Assembly: GCA_951213105.1 (NCBI GenBank)
Contig: OX578146.1
Span: 109,789,776-109,853,775, forward strand
Source: Amaurobius ferox
Taxonomy: Eukaryota; Arthropoda; Arachnida; Araneae; Amaurobiidae
Direction: 5' to 3'
DNA: 64,000 nucleotides
Part shown: in pieces, positions 36,916 through 48,225 of the stretch
Layout of the letters: each line of letters begins with the position of its first letter
Position numbering within the stretch: position 1 is the stretch's first letter
Notes under the pieces: model-generated
What the model saw: only the letters and a program-made list of their open reading frames with translations
What the model was told of the DNA's origin: nothing
The model's database searches: none
Position numbers and translations under genes: made by a program

Positions 36916-38302
36916 GTAAATTCAAATTTATGAAGATTGTTTTAATGTTTTAGAAAGCTTTCCTGTTGAATATAATATCTGCCGTATTTTCAATGTTTTA
37001 TTTCGTTTTAATGTTTATATATACTAGAGTTTGAGAAAAAATATCCTAATTTTTTTTAAATAACTTTATTAATGTACAGTAAATCGTTTAGATATTTTAA
37101 TTTAAAGTTACAGTAGATGATTTTTCATAATATTTTATCAATGCATTTATTTATAGTTTTTCATTCAATTGTAATAACTGGGGTAATCGAGTTGCGTTTT
37201 AAATACCGAAATCGTTTGATAGCTATTTTTGAGATAAAACTATTGAAAAAAATGCTATAATTAATTGATTATTTAATTTAGAATGTTTTTGTTAACGTTG
37301 CTAATCAGTCAATAGACAGTGATCGGAGATGGAATATAGTTTTATACATTTTTAAATTTCCATATTAAATGAACTGTAAAATGTGCATCATTTTTATGCT
37401 TAAATTTGGAATGGTTTTTGATATTTAGAACCTTCATTAAAATTTTGTAATATGTAGTGTTTACTAGCCATTTTTTCCGTGCGAAGCGTGGGTGGAAATA
37501 GATAGTTTTATATATTCATTTTAATTTTGTTGTGTCAAATATGTCCATCTGTATAACTTAATTTTCCCTTTTGTCACAGTACTCTTAAAAATTTTTATGT
37601 CTTTAGTGTAAATAATAAGATTTATTCATAAGAATAACTTCATAAGAGAATGAAATTAATCGCTACTAAGTATCGAATATTTCGAAAGAAAAGTGTGATA
37701 TTCGTTTTTGGCATTTTACAATGACTTTTTAATAAGGAAACTTATCTACACCATTGAAACGTGTCTCGAAATTTTTCAGCAAGACCTTTTTCGGTCTGGT
37801 TTTTAGGACATTTTTCTGCAAATAAAAATGTATGAATTATTTTGAATTTGGGATTAGCGAACAGTCTTCTCTAAAAACGTGCTTTTATAAGATACCAACT
37901 TTATTGGAGAACGTGAATTAGCTAAGAAAAAAGGAAAAATAGATACATAGATACATGCATTGTAGCACACGTTTTAATAATATAGATATTTTTAATTTCC
38001 ACAATACACTACAAATCAAAACTAACTTAATTTCGATATTTGATGTTCTCTTATATGTAAATTATGTTTTCTGCATTACATTGGAGGAGTTTAAGTCTTC
38101 TGGACAAACAAAAGATATATCAGTTCTTTCAAACGGTCTATTTCATTGCCCATAGCCAAGAAAAACACACATAGACACATACATTGTAGCACACGTTTTA
38201 GTAGTATAGATATTTCTAATTTACACAATACTCTACAAATAAAAACTTAATTTCGATATTTCAGGTTCTCTAATATGTAAATTGTGTTCCTTTGTGTTAC
38301 AG
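36916..38302. other. c4 intron 3
   Basis: Contains a roughly 222-bp tandem duplication (about 37941-38162 and 38163-38390) that copied the start of E4; the upstream copy is listed as a pseudoexon. Confidence 0.75.
38082..38155 (+). pseudogene. c4 duplicated E4 pseudoexon
   Basis: GGAGGAGTTTAAGTCTTCTG and the following codons copy the first 25 or so residues of c4 E4 (EEFKSSGQT.DISVLSNG). The acceptor AG has become AT (ACATTGG versus ACAGTGG) and the copy stops before the F-strand Cys, running into a stop codon. It is therefore not a usable alternative exon. Confidence 0.88.
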
Positions 38303-38467
38303 TGGAGGAGTTTAAGTCTTCAGGGCAAACAGAAGATATATCAGTTCTTTCAAACGGGTCTCTATATATTGCTCATATTATGAGGCATCACCAAGGCGTC
38401 TACACTTGTATAGTCAGTAATGGTGTAGAACCAAATCTAGAAGCAACATCAGCAGTTACTGTTAATG
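38303..38467 (+). CDS. sDscam-beta: c4 exon E4: second half of Ig2
   Basis: 165-bp phase 1-1 exon, acceptor GTTACAG, donor GTAATA. The peptide is VEEFKSSGQTEDISVLSNGS, YIAHIMRHHQGVYTC, IVSNGVEPNLEA, VTVNG. Divergent from c1-c3 (no ASMKGSYTC), but the same half-domain. Confidence 0.92.
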
Positions 38468-38729
38468 GTAATATTTAAAGTAATGCTTGTATTAATGCAT
38501 TTTAAATACTTTTTTAAAATTTATTTAATATGTATATTTATTTTAAGTAAATGTATGAATAGATATACATATCTAGAAATTTCTATTATACATTTGCTTT
38601 GCATTGTTAAGTATCAATTTTATTTGTTGATAAAACTTTATTTTTTTTTTTGCTTATTCATGTGTATACAGTTCTGTAGTATTTCAGAAAAATAGAATAA
38701 AAATTTTCAAATATAGTTTTTGTCTTCTC
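38468..38729. other. Short c4-c5 spacer
   Basis: Only about 280 bp separate the c4 E4 donor from the c5 promoter core, the tightest spacing in the array, so the c5 promoter lies in a transcribed c4 intron whenever c4 is active. Confidence 0.7.
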
Positions 38730-38760
38730 ATTTTGTCACTAAATGGCGCTGCAGTCACGG
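38730..38760 (+). promoter_or_regulatory. c5 promoter: CTCF-like element
   Basis: TTGTCACTAAATGGCGCTGC, core GGCGCT at 38745-38750, 198 bp before the ATG. Same orientation as all others. Confidence 0.78.
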
Positions 38761-38942
38761 TTTACTCAGATATGTCAAGCGTTAGTTTTACTCAATGCAA
38801 CATCTCTCTTTTGTGCAGTTGCTATATTATATATAATATTATCTATTTCATTAATGATGGAAAGTAATGCTTGTATTTATAATATATTCATTTAAAAATG
38901 ATAACAGATTACCAAGCCATCTCGTTCGATTTTGCTTGAAAG

Positions 38943-39012
38943 ATGAGTAGAATCATACTTCAGTTTGTTGCTCTTATATTGGAAATCGGATACATATATG
39001 CAGATTTAGAAG
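38943..39012 (+). CDS. sDscam-beta: c5 exon E1: signal peptide
   Basis: MSRIILQFVALILEIGYIYA then DLE; 70 bp, ends GAAG|GTAAGG at phase 1. Hydrophobic core with one acidic interruption; cleavage probably after YIYA. Confidence 0.87.
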
Positions 39013-40050
39013 GTAAGGCTTGTTAATTGTTGCACATTTTATACTGATTTTTTCATAATAATCATTAGTCGAAGTTGTATAACTAATTTGTTTCCTATCA
39101 TAAATTTGATTAATTAGTGCAATATCTAAAATCTATTCATCGTTTCATGGATAGGGTTGTTGAATATAGTTTGTGATTATGTAAATTTTATTTTAAATAT
39201 AATTTTTTCAAAATGCATTTATTTCGAACTAAGCTCTATCGTAATACAGAATTGAGTCGTTATTTATTTGTTAATAATTTAAATTGCTGCATCCATATCG
39301 CGAATGGATATAGTAATCGGTTGAGTCTAATTTTCAAGTATGCTGGAAATATCATTTTAATAAGGATAAATTAAGTTAATATTTTCTCTTATCTCCTATT
39401 AAGGGCATCGGTTATGTTTTATGTTATAAATATCAATGCCTCGAGAGATAAGTTAAGTTTATTTACCTCGCGTAAACATGGAATGTCCAATATGCCGTGT
39501 AACGCCGACTTTACCGATTATTTACCGATTACTTTACCGATTATTGCATTTGATAGCTCAATTTAGGAAAAAACAAAATCTATCGGTTTTTGAATTCATA
39601 AAAAATTTCATTAGATTTAACTTCAAAATATTTTTTCCCTATAAAGTAATTTTTAATTCCTATACAGTACTTTTCTCTGATTTGTAATTAATGCTTATTT
39701 CCAAAAAGTTAATTTTTACTAATAGTATCTAACATTGTATTCAATATAATACTTGTAGACTTTATCTTTATAAATTACTTAATACTTGTAAGGACAAACG
39801 CCCATTATATTGGCTTTATAAATTTATATAAATAGAATAGGCATTATTTATATTTTAATTGGTTTTATATCCTCAAACATGGATTTGCATGTTGGTTGTT
39901 CATGGTTTTTCTGACATGTAATGCAAGTGCGGCGCAGTTTTCCTTAAGAAGTTCTTCCCTAAGTTCTCAACTCTTTTAATAGAATTAATAAATGTTCCAT
40001 TTGCTTAAAATCGTTCATTTATTTATCTTTACGAATAATGTTAATAGTTT

Positions 40051-40094
<44 letters not shown>

Positions 40095-41420
40095 CCATTT
40101 ACGTGTATATTTGTATTTTTTGTGCATAAAATAAATAACAATTTATTTACATTATGTTTGTGATTATATGCATCATGTAATATTTCATTTTTTGTTACTT
40201 TATTTATTTATGGTGTAATGTGATAAATCTATAATTTTTAAATAATCGCTTCATAAAAGATAATATTTTATTGAGAAAATCCAAGTCAGTTTCGAAACCT
40301 CAAATTTGGAACACTGTAAAAAACTTAGTTTTTGAATTAATTATATTTCGCATGTAGTAAAGTACTTTGTAATAATATATATTCCAAATACTTCATATTT
40401 TTACCTATTATTAACTCTAGATAATTATTTTATAGTAGAAAAGTAATATATTTCAAATTTAATATTGATTGTTATAATGAGATATGGAGCTCGCCTGGAT
40501 TGCTAAAAATATCAGAGAAAATAAAAATTTATGATTGCAAAATAAAATTTATTTTTGTAAAGGTTCACATAAGTTGCTTTATCTTAATATCATTTTACTC
40601 TTTTCGAGGTTACTCATAATTATTAGATGATTTTTATTCTTTTAAATTGTTGGAAGTTAAACATTGCCTTCTGTCACTCAGAATGTGTTCTAGAATTGAA
40701 AATGATCTTCGACTTCTAGGAGCGTATTTAAAACTCATGATATTTATAAGAATCTATTTAAATAAAATTTGAGTTATCAGTATGATTTTATGACCTTTGG
40801 TTATTTTTAGATATGTCTTTAAATATTTTCAAGTCAATATTTGCTAAAAGAACTCGCTTGCATTTTTTACTCCCGATGTGACCTTTTCACCCGAACAGAT
40901 TCGATTTCACTAACTACGTTATTTAGTAACTTCACGGTCTTCACAAACGTTTCGTTCTTTTTTAGAGAGAAATAGGTAATTTTGAAAAATATACTAGAAT
41001 AAAAGTTAAATCGATGTTAAATCGATGAAAGTAAATAATTCCTTCAAGTGAGGATACAGACTGTTATTTTTCCAGCAATCGAAAATGTTTTCATTTGGTG
41101 GGAGCAAACTTTCTATGTATTTACGAATTTCTTCATCTGGGGTATTTTGAATTTCTATTTTAGAACCTGCTGCCAATCATGGCACGATATTCCAAATACT
41201 AAAATTTCTTAGAATGATGATACATTTTTTCGAGATCTCGGAATATCCAAAACTTTTTAATATTCGAAGTATTCACGGATAGTATTCGCCCATCTAATAA
41301 TCTTCACATTCGAATATTATTCTTTATTTTTCCAGTTAATATGAGTGTTTTTTGTGTATTTGACTGTTACTTTTCTATTGCAAGTATCATTAATTGTTAA
41401 CAATGTATTTAATATTGCAG
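39013..41420. other. c5 intron 1
   Basis: AT-rich intron with a (TA)n at about 40056-40092. No exon or transposon recognised. Confidence 0.5.
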
Positions 41421-41702
41421 CAAAACCCGTAATACAACCGTTTGGATTACCCCAGTATGTAAACGTTGATGAGAGAGTCGCTGCTATATGCAATTTGAAG
41501 TCTGGAACAAAACCTTTCCAGTTTCGTTGGACCAAAGGCGAAGAAGATATTAAGAAAATTCCAAATGTTTCAGTCGATACACAGTCAGACTATTCTTTGT
41601 TGACAGTAGATCCGATTAAAAAGGAAAATTCTGGAAATTACACGTGTACGGTAACAAATCGATACGGGAGTGATAGTCACACAGCTGGCTTTGAAACAAA
41701 AG
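41421..41702 (+). CDS. sDscam-beta: c5 exon E2: variable Ig1 domain
   Basis: 282-bp phase 1-1 exon, acceptor TATTGCAG, donor GTAATT. The peptide runs AKPVIQPFGLPQYVNVDERV, AAICNLKSGTKPF, FRWTKGEED, DYSLLTVDPIKKENSGNYTC, VTNRYGSDSHTAGF. Complete Ig with the NYT sequon. Confidence 0.95.
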
Positions 41703-42397
41703 GTAATTTTTATTTCATATTAATTTTTCAATAATATTTAATTGGTACTGACAACAACGATTAACAATTTAAATTATATATCAGTAAATAATTTTAAATA
41801 ATAGAACTAATATAAAATTCCTTATACACAAAAACTTACACTTTCTGAAGACTAGTTTCCTTTTCTATTTCTAACTTCCTTTTGACATTTATGAAATTAA
41901 TGACTAGTATATGTATTTTGTATTAGTTGTTTTGTACTAGTATATTTACTATATATGCAATTCATGAAAAATTGCATATATGATATTATTAATTTGAAAC
42001 ATAACATTGCTATACGATTTTTAATTGGTTCTTTCTATGGAATTTTTCAATTCGCTATCATTTGTGAAATTGCATGAAAAAAATAATTATTTGATGCAGT
42101 AAAATTATTTATCTCTATCTTTAATATTTTAAAATGTTGCTGGTCAGTTTGGAAAATGTCTATTTTTACTTTCCTTAACTTATATTGTAATAGGAAAAAT
42201 ACGGGAATGAAGTTGAAAATACTTGTAGTGCAATTCTTGTACGCAATAACTTGTATCAAACATCGTCGCAGAGGCAAATTACTTTGGTTTTCGTGATAAT
42301 GTCTTTTCGCAAACCATGAGCGCTTCTATGGGTAGCTCCTTATCTGGCATTTTAGCAGAGGCTGAATTACAGGAGCTCGAGAACGAGATTTTGCCTT

Positions 42398-42680
42398 TTT
42401 AACACTTTACAACAAAGTTGAAAAGTGTTTATGACTTTGTTCATTCTGTCTGTCTGTCTGTCTGTCCGTTAGCACGATAACTGCCGTAAAAATGACTTAA
42501 TCAAAATGAAATTTTAGTATGTTGTTCAGACGGTCTATAGGACCTATGGGAATATAAATGAATAATATCACCCAATTAGTTTTGGATTGAACGCGGGTTG
42601 AAAAAATGGAATACATTGAGCCCTATGGGACCTAATTTTTCAAGCATTTTTTAAGCGGATTTAAAATTCACAAATTGCTT
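42398..42680 (+). repeat. Hairpin plus (TGTC)n dispersed element fragment
   Basis: AACACTTTACAACAAAGTTG then AAAAGTGTT forms a hairpin, followed by (TCTG)n at about 42447-42468 and an ACGATAACTGC... body. Same build as R1/R2 though different in sequence, so this looks like a wider class of microsatellite-bearing elements. Confidence 0.6.
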
Positions 42681-43679
42681 CGAAAATTTTAGGCAATATT
42701 CAAATTGTTCCATAAAATATATAAAAAAAAATTCAGCGAAATATATTCAGTTGTTTTTTAAATAAAAATTAATATAATAATAATAACACCTCTTATATGA
42801 AGCGATCACGTGTCCATGATATGAAACGATCACATGATCCACTTCAAAATGATATATGGCATCCATCTTGTGTCAAAATCGTGATTTTTAAAGTTCTTTT
42901 TAATTCATATTGAGTGTTGTATCCGTCCTAAAACTACTTTATTTTTGCCTAAATTCTGTGCATCTACATACTGAAACAACGCAATGACAATATATTTCAG
43001 TTTAAATGCTCTTTCAAATTTGATTATTTCTACTATTAAGCCTATTTTTCACCTATGTAAAATGTAAACAGCAAAATATGTAGAATGAGTTGTATTAGAA
43101 TCGCTGTAATTCTTTAACACAAAATCATTTAGTCCATGGAGTCTGCTTAGCTGATGTGATTGAAATATTTATTGATTTTAGAAAGAGACAGACGATATTT
43201 TTCGATGAAATTTTACGCATAGAGTTTACTTACTTGTAGCTCAATGGTCTTAATTTTTAAATAAAATAAATTATTATAGTATTGTGATGAATGACATGAA
43301 TGGGGGAATTATTTATGAATGAAATGTTGCTTTTATAGAGAGAGCCAGGCGTGTTATTTTTTTATGACGTCATTTGAATGAATTTCAGTTGTTTTCGATG
43401 AAGTTTTCAAATATAATAAATTATCGTAGTATTATGATAATTCTAAAATTATTACCGAGGAATGTATTACATTTTAGAGATGTTTAAACCAGGCAATTTA
43501 TACTTTAATGCCGTCATTTGAATGAAGTTATTTTTTTTCGATGAAGGTTTAAGGTTTCAAATATAATAAATTAATGTAGTATTGTAATAAGTTTTAAAAT
43601 ATTACCGAGGAATGTATTGCATTTTAGACATGTTTAAATAAAATTGCATTGAAGTTGGAAAGTGTTTCATAATCAATGC

Positions 43680-45545
43680 TTTAAGCATGATTGATCTTTC
43701 TTGTTTATTCCTTAAACCTATTCTTTAGTGTCGTTACGTGGATGATGTGTTTATTATTTGGAACCATAGTTAAAGCCTTGATCTTTCGGATAATGTCAAT
43801 GATTTTCACCCCTCGATTAAATTTAGCGTTGAACATGAGGCTAATTTTTCTTTACCGTGTTTAGATGTTCTTGTTTTCCGTAACTTTCTTGGTTTTCATA
43901 CTTTTGTTTTTCGTAAACCTACTTTTACCAATTCTAGTATTTCCGCTAACTCCAATCACCCAATTTCTTCTAAAAAAGCCTATTTTAATGCTTATTTTAA
44001 TCATAGCTTTAACGTTTGTTCCTCGACTTCGGCTTTAGTTACTCTTTCGAGCTTATTTATAAAATATTTTCCCATATTCGCTATAATTTTATTCATCTTA
44101 ATACTAACCTTGTTCCCGTTTCTGATCTTATGCCGTATAAATCCAGTCTTCAGTATCATCCTGCGATTTTTCGTCCTATTATTCATTTTTGCCATGAATT
44201 TAACTTTAAGCCCGCCCATTCTACCTTTACTACGTTATTTAATCGCATTCGTTCAGATAAATTTAAGGATAAAAATAACTTTAAGTGTCAGGCTGGGGAT
44301 GTATCTTGTCCCCCTTTTATCTCCCGAAAATGACTTTAAATTCCACATTGGTAGTACTAAACGTTGCAGAGTCCACTTCAAAGACAAGAACTTGCAATAT
44401 CATCCCAATAGCTCAACGGTAGAGCGTCGGCTGGCCAGTTCGAAGATCCAGGGTTCGAGTCCCGGTTGGGGCGGCAGGCATCTTTACAATGGTGCTCGAA
44501 CGAATTAACCCTGAAGGTTAGAGCAAAGATGTCGAAAGTATGAAAGTGACTTCAGTATGAATAGCACCGATGCAGTGGACTCTGGAATATGCAGCGCCGA
44601 TAAAAGGATAACGACCACACAGGATGATAACCTGGGTAAAAATAGTAGTAGCTGGATAGCCTGGATAAAAATAGTAGCGGCAAGAGACTAACCTGAGGTA
44701 ATAATAGCAAGGAAGTGATCGGGCAGATTTTCAGTTACTCACCAATCTAACAAAGGGTGGAGAATGCAGAGTCCACCTCAAAGATAAGAACTTGCAATAT
44801 CGTCCCAATAGCTCAACGGTAGAGTGTCGGCTGGCCAGTTCGGCGATCCAGGGTTTGAGTCCCGGTTGGGGCGACAAGATTCTTTACAACGTACTGTCGG
44901 TATTCGTTTAGCTGAGCATGCTCGCGATGTTAAAAATGATAAACTCTCCACGGCTCTAGCCTAGTATGTTATTAACGATACTTTTTAACCTATGTTTGAT
45001 AAAACTTTTCTTTAGATTAGCTGCAATAACCCCAGTAATATTTTATTTTATGAATCCCGCTTTGTGTATCTTTACCGTGAGTCAATTTGTAATTTTGATC
45101 CCGTTCAGACCCTTAGTTATGTTTGGCGTTTCGTTCTCGACTCACTACGTTGAAGACCCAGACTGTCCGACTCATCCAAGGACATAGAGCAATCGACTCG
45201 CTACGTGTCAAACTTTTATATGATTTTCTGAAAATTTAGTAGTTGTTTTATTTTGTTTTTTGACGACATTCCTATTGGTTACCATTTAATTCATGAACCT
45301 TTTCCTTTTATTGCAATTTGTATTTTATAATTAAATTATATTTTAAATGCCTCGTATTTAAAAATGTAAAAACGTAAATTGATTGATATGTAAATTTTGC
45401 TTGGCGGTTATGGCCTATATTTAAGCACATATTCGCACCTTGTTTTCACTTCTCCAATGATGAAGGGCACACTAGTGCCCAAAAGCGCTATGGCAGTGTG
45501 ATTTTATACGTCGTAAAATGGATATTTTAATAAAATACTTTTAAA
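43680..45545 (+). mobile_element. Penelope-like retroelement fragment (RT plus GIY-YIG), inactive
   Basis: Conceptual translation shows RYVDDVFIIW at about 43732 (the catalytic YxDD of reverse transcriptase), CLDVLVFR and FRKPTF at about 43860-43925 as in Penelope RTs, and a GMYLVP ... FHIGSTKR stretch at about 44295-44360 with RLAEHARDVKN at about 44905, as in the GIY-YIG endonuclease. The stop near 43756, frame changes at about 44060-44290 and the nested insertion at 44365-44887 make it dead. The tail at about 45452-45545 (ATGATGAAGGGCAC...AAAAGCGCTATGG) is typical of the class. It is a 5'-truncated copy in c5 intron 2. Confidence 0.85.
44365..44887 (+). mobile_element. tRNA-related repeat nested inside the Penelope element
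   Basis: AACGT flanks the insert on both sides (44360-44364 and 44888-44892). Leaving the insert out reconnects the two parts of the GIY-YIG reading. Inside are two tRNA-like heads (about 44403-44475 and 44805-44877), each with an A-box-like TAGCTCAACGGTAGAG and a B-box GGTTCGAGTCCC or GGTTTGAGTCCC, closed by CCCAA/TTGGG. Each is preceded by the same CAGAGTCCAC...AACTTGCAATAT lead, making a direct repeat of about 403 bp. Poor anticodon-arm pairing argues against real tRNA genes; SINE origin is likely. Confidence 0.78.
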
Positions 45546-45954
45546 TCTATTTTTTGGTTGTTTTTGATTTTAAAGTATTAATTAGTTGACGTGTTTCCAT
45601 ACTATTTCATTCTCATTACTCCAGAATAAGTAATTTTCAATACACTCAAGTCTTTGGAATTTCCGTGATATTTCAAAATCTGCCACGTTGTCAAATGAGA
45701 AAGGACATTTTTTTCGAATTGCAAAATTTATATAATTTCAAATACGTATCCATTTCACGTATTTCATGTGTTATTTTGTGTGGTACGAAATCGACCCACA
45801 TCAATGTATAAAAAGTGGAAAAGAAAAGAAATAAAAAATGAATTTGAGTTTGCAGAGACAGTTATGTGTTTCTCACCTTAGATTATTCCTGTTTGTAGCA
45901 AAATCTGTTTACGCTGGTATCGAAATGCAATGATTTAATGTTCTAATATTCTAG

Positions 45955-46074
45955 CCTCTCCGGAATGGATTGTTTTTCCACTTGATACGACTGCTTCTGT
46001 GAATGAGAAAATATACATTGTTTGTAGAGCTGAAGGAATACCAAAACCTGTGATAACCTGGAAGAAAATTCGAG
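45955..46074 (+). CDS. sDscam-beta: c5 exon E3: first half of Ig2
   Basis: 120-bp phase 1-1 exon, acceptor ATTCTAG, donor GTATTT. The peptide is ASPEWIVFPLDTTASVNEKI, IVCRAEGIPKPVITWKKIRG. It keeps the Cys, GxPxP and Trp landmarks; the PPxW start has become SPEW. Confidence 0.92.
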
Positions 46075-47310
46075 GTATTTTTACTTGAATTAATGCATAA
46101 AATTTATAAAATTCATTGTCCTTGATTGTAAAAAATGTATTTGAATTTAGATTTTGAGTGCATAACATGATGTTTAAGGAATAAAAAATGAGCAGTGAAT
46201 CGGAAATTATGATTAGATGGAACTTAGTAATTTGAACATACTTTGCATGCAGGACCGTTCATACAGAAGATGTGTGTGTGTGTGTGTGTGTGGGGGGGGG
46301 CACTACTAGAGTAGAGGGGCCCGGCCTCCAGAAGGCTGCTAATATTTTCTTTTTGGGATAGAAAAATACATGAAAAATTCATAAAAAATGATAAAATCAA
46401 ATATGAAGGGGCCCATGTTGTATATTTGTAGAGGTTCCACAATTTCTATGATCAACTATAATGCTCGACTCAAAATTCTGTTACTTTTTTCCTATTTGGT
46501 TCAAAGTTAGAGACTAAATGGGTAAAAAATAAGAAAAGGGTTATTGTCCTATATTTTGCTTTTTTTCTCATTTTGTCTCTGTCTTTAAGTCTTTTCGCCT
46601 GTCGTTGATGAAGGATATTCATCGTAACATTGGGACAGTTTTATGCATCATTGTATTTTATTTGTATGTATTAACATTAACTATTATCTTTTTAAAAGCT
46701 TTTATTATTGTCTGTTTCAACTTCTTTGATAGTATTTTTAGCATACTTTCCTACGCCCCAGAGAGCTGAAATTTTGTACACAGTTTAGTCTAGTGAAACA
46801 TTAAAACACTTTAATTTATCAAAATTTGACGGGTACTTAAAAATAGAACCGGCTTTCTTTTAACAAAATGACCTGCAAAAATTGGCCTGCAGAAACCTTT
46901 ATATTTACTTCTTACCTTTTGCATAGAGTTTTACAATTTACATAGTTGAAAACGACATACTAGTTTACGTGTGCATTAATCTGAAATAAGTAAATTTGTT
47001 TCCTGAATGTCTTTAAAAATTAGACACTATTATTCTGCATATAGTGAAAAGCATACAATACACATTTAATAGACATCATTTGGATAGCTGGTTGTCTTTT
47101 TCTGCATCATCAATGAAATACACATTCTTTTGTTGCTGATTCAATTGCTGCACATATGTTTATGATTTTAGTGAGTTTTTGTCTTTTATACTTTATATAT
47201 TACATGTCAAAATTAGTAATATATTTAACTATTAATTAAAAATAAAATACAATTCATATGGTGCATTAAGTTTTATTTTGAAATTGATGTAAGCTGTTTA
47301 TATTTTACAG
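46075..47310. other. c5 intron 3
   Basis: Contains a TG/G simple repeat at about 46271-46302, a GATGAAGGATATTCATCG...ACATTGGG phrase at about 46607-46635 that could be an eroded retroelement tail, and 46740-46900 with AATGACCTGCAAAAATTG like the R2 body. No exon. Confidence 0.5.
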
Positions 47311-47478
47311 ATGAAAATGCACATGAAGAATTGACATCTGGAAATAGAATTGAACTATTAGCGAACGGAACTCTTATAATTAACTCGATTACTTCTCAAG
47401 ATAGTGGGAATTATGTTTGCGAAGCGAACAATGGAATTGGCAATGTGATAAAATCATCTTTCAAAATAAGCGTCAGTG
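47311..47478 (+). CDS. sDscam-beta: c5 exon E4: second half of Ig2
   Basis: 168-bp phase 1-1 exon, acceptor ATTTTACAG, donor GTAAGT. The peptide is DENAHEELTSGNRIELLANG, TLIINSITSQDSGNYVC, EANNGIGNVIKS, KISVSG. Close to the Dscam Ig8 C-terminal half (EANNGIG). Confidence 0.94.
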
Positions 47479-47921
47479 GTAAGTTATGTGGCATAAAAAT
47501 AGAAATTTAATTTAAAAAAAATTATAATATACTTATTTTTCTATTATTATTATAATCCCATCTCAGTTTCCTCTGTTTTAAATGTATCCCTGCATTTAAG
47601 AGTACCATATATATTAAATAGTATTTTATATACATAATTTGTATGAAATAAAAATTTGCATTTGTTTTGTTATTTGCATTGATGTGTCTGTTCCAAATTT
47701 GGATTGTATTTTTAAAAATATAATAAAATAATATATGTAGAGTTTTGTATTTATTTGCTAATTGTTTCACCTTTTGTGTTATGAATCGTTTACTAGCAAT
47801 ATTTAGTTACAAGAATCTTGTTTTTAAATTTAGACTTCCAAGGAAAAAGCAATTTTATTCATGTAAACTGTAAGTGATTCAAGTACCATTTTGCGTATAG
47901 CATAGATTTAATTTTTAATTT

Positions 47922-47950
47922 CATTTCTGCCCGTGGTGTGGCGCTACTAT
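47922..47950 (+). promoter_or_regulatory. c6 promoter: CTCF-like element
   Basis: TGCCCGTGGTGTGGCGCTAC, core GGCGCT at 47940-47945, 216 bp before the ATG. The left half (CGTGGTGT) departs most from the CANNANNT pattern. Confidence 0.75.
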
Positions 47951-48155
47951 TTTGAAAACTCTCGTTTTACACACAGTATATCAAAAGCGTTCGTGTATGA
48001 TTTTACGTAAGCCAGAAATTAACACATATAAATATGTTGATAAATGCTGTAAGATACTTTAGTTGACGGTGAAAGTGATCAAGAAGATGTGGATTATAAT
48101 TGCGTCTGTACAAGAAAAGTGTTAAATTTTGTGACAGAACCGTAATTTCATCAAA

Positions 48156-48225
48156 ATGCATCCATTGCTTTGGATTTTGGCGACGTTGGTGGCCTTTCTG
48201 CTACAGGAGTGCTACTGCTCTGAAG
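48156..48225 (+). CDS. sDscam-beta: c6 exon E1: signal peptide
   Basis: MHPLLWILATLVAFLLQECY then CSE; 70 bp, ends GAAG|GTAGGT at phase 1. Strong hydrophobic core. Confidence 0.9.

Larger units (their letters stand above)
41703..45954. other. c5 intron 2, transposon-bearing
   Basis: A 4.3-kb intron with an eroded R-type hairpin start at about 42164, another hairpin-plus-(TGTC)n repeat at 42398-42680, and the Penelope-like element at 43680-45545. 43190-43640 has a loosely tripled AT-rich phrase (TATAATAAATTA...GTAGTATTGTGAT). No extra sDscam exon. Confidence 0.65.

Noticed and set aside
44403..44877. Two functional tRNA genes
   Set aside because: A and B boxes and part of the acceptor stem are present, but the anticodon stem pairs poorly, the loop lacks the usual T before the anticodon, and both copies lie in a duplicated inserted unit; a SINE is the better reading.
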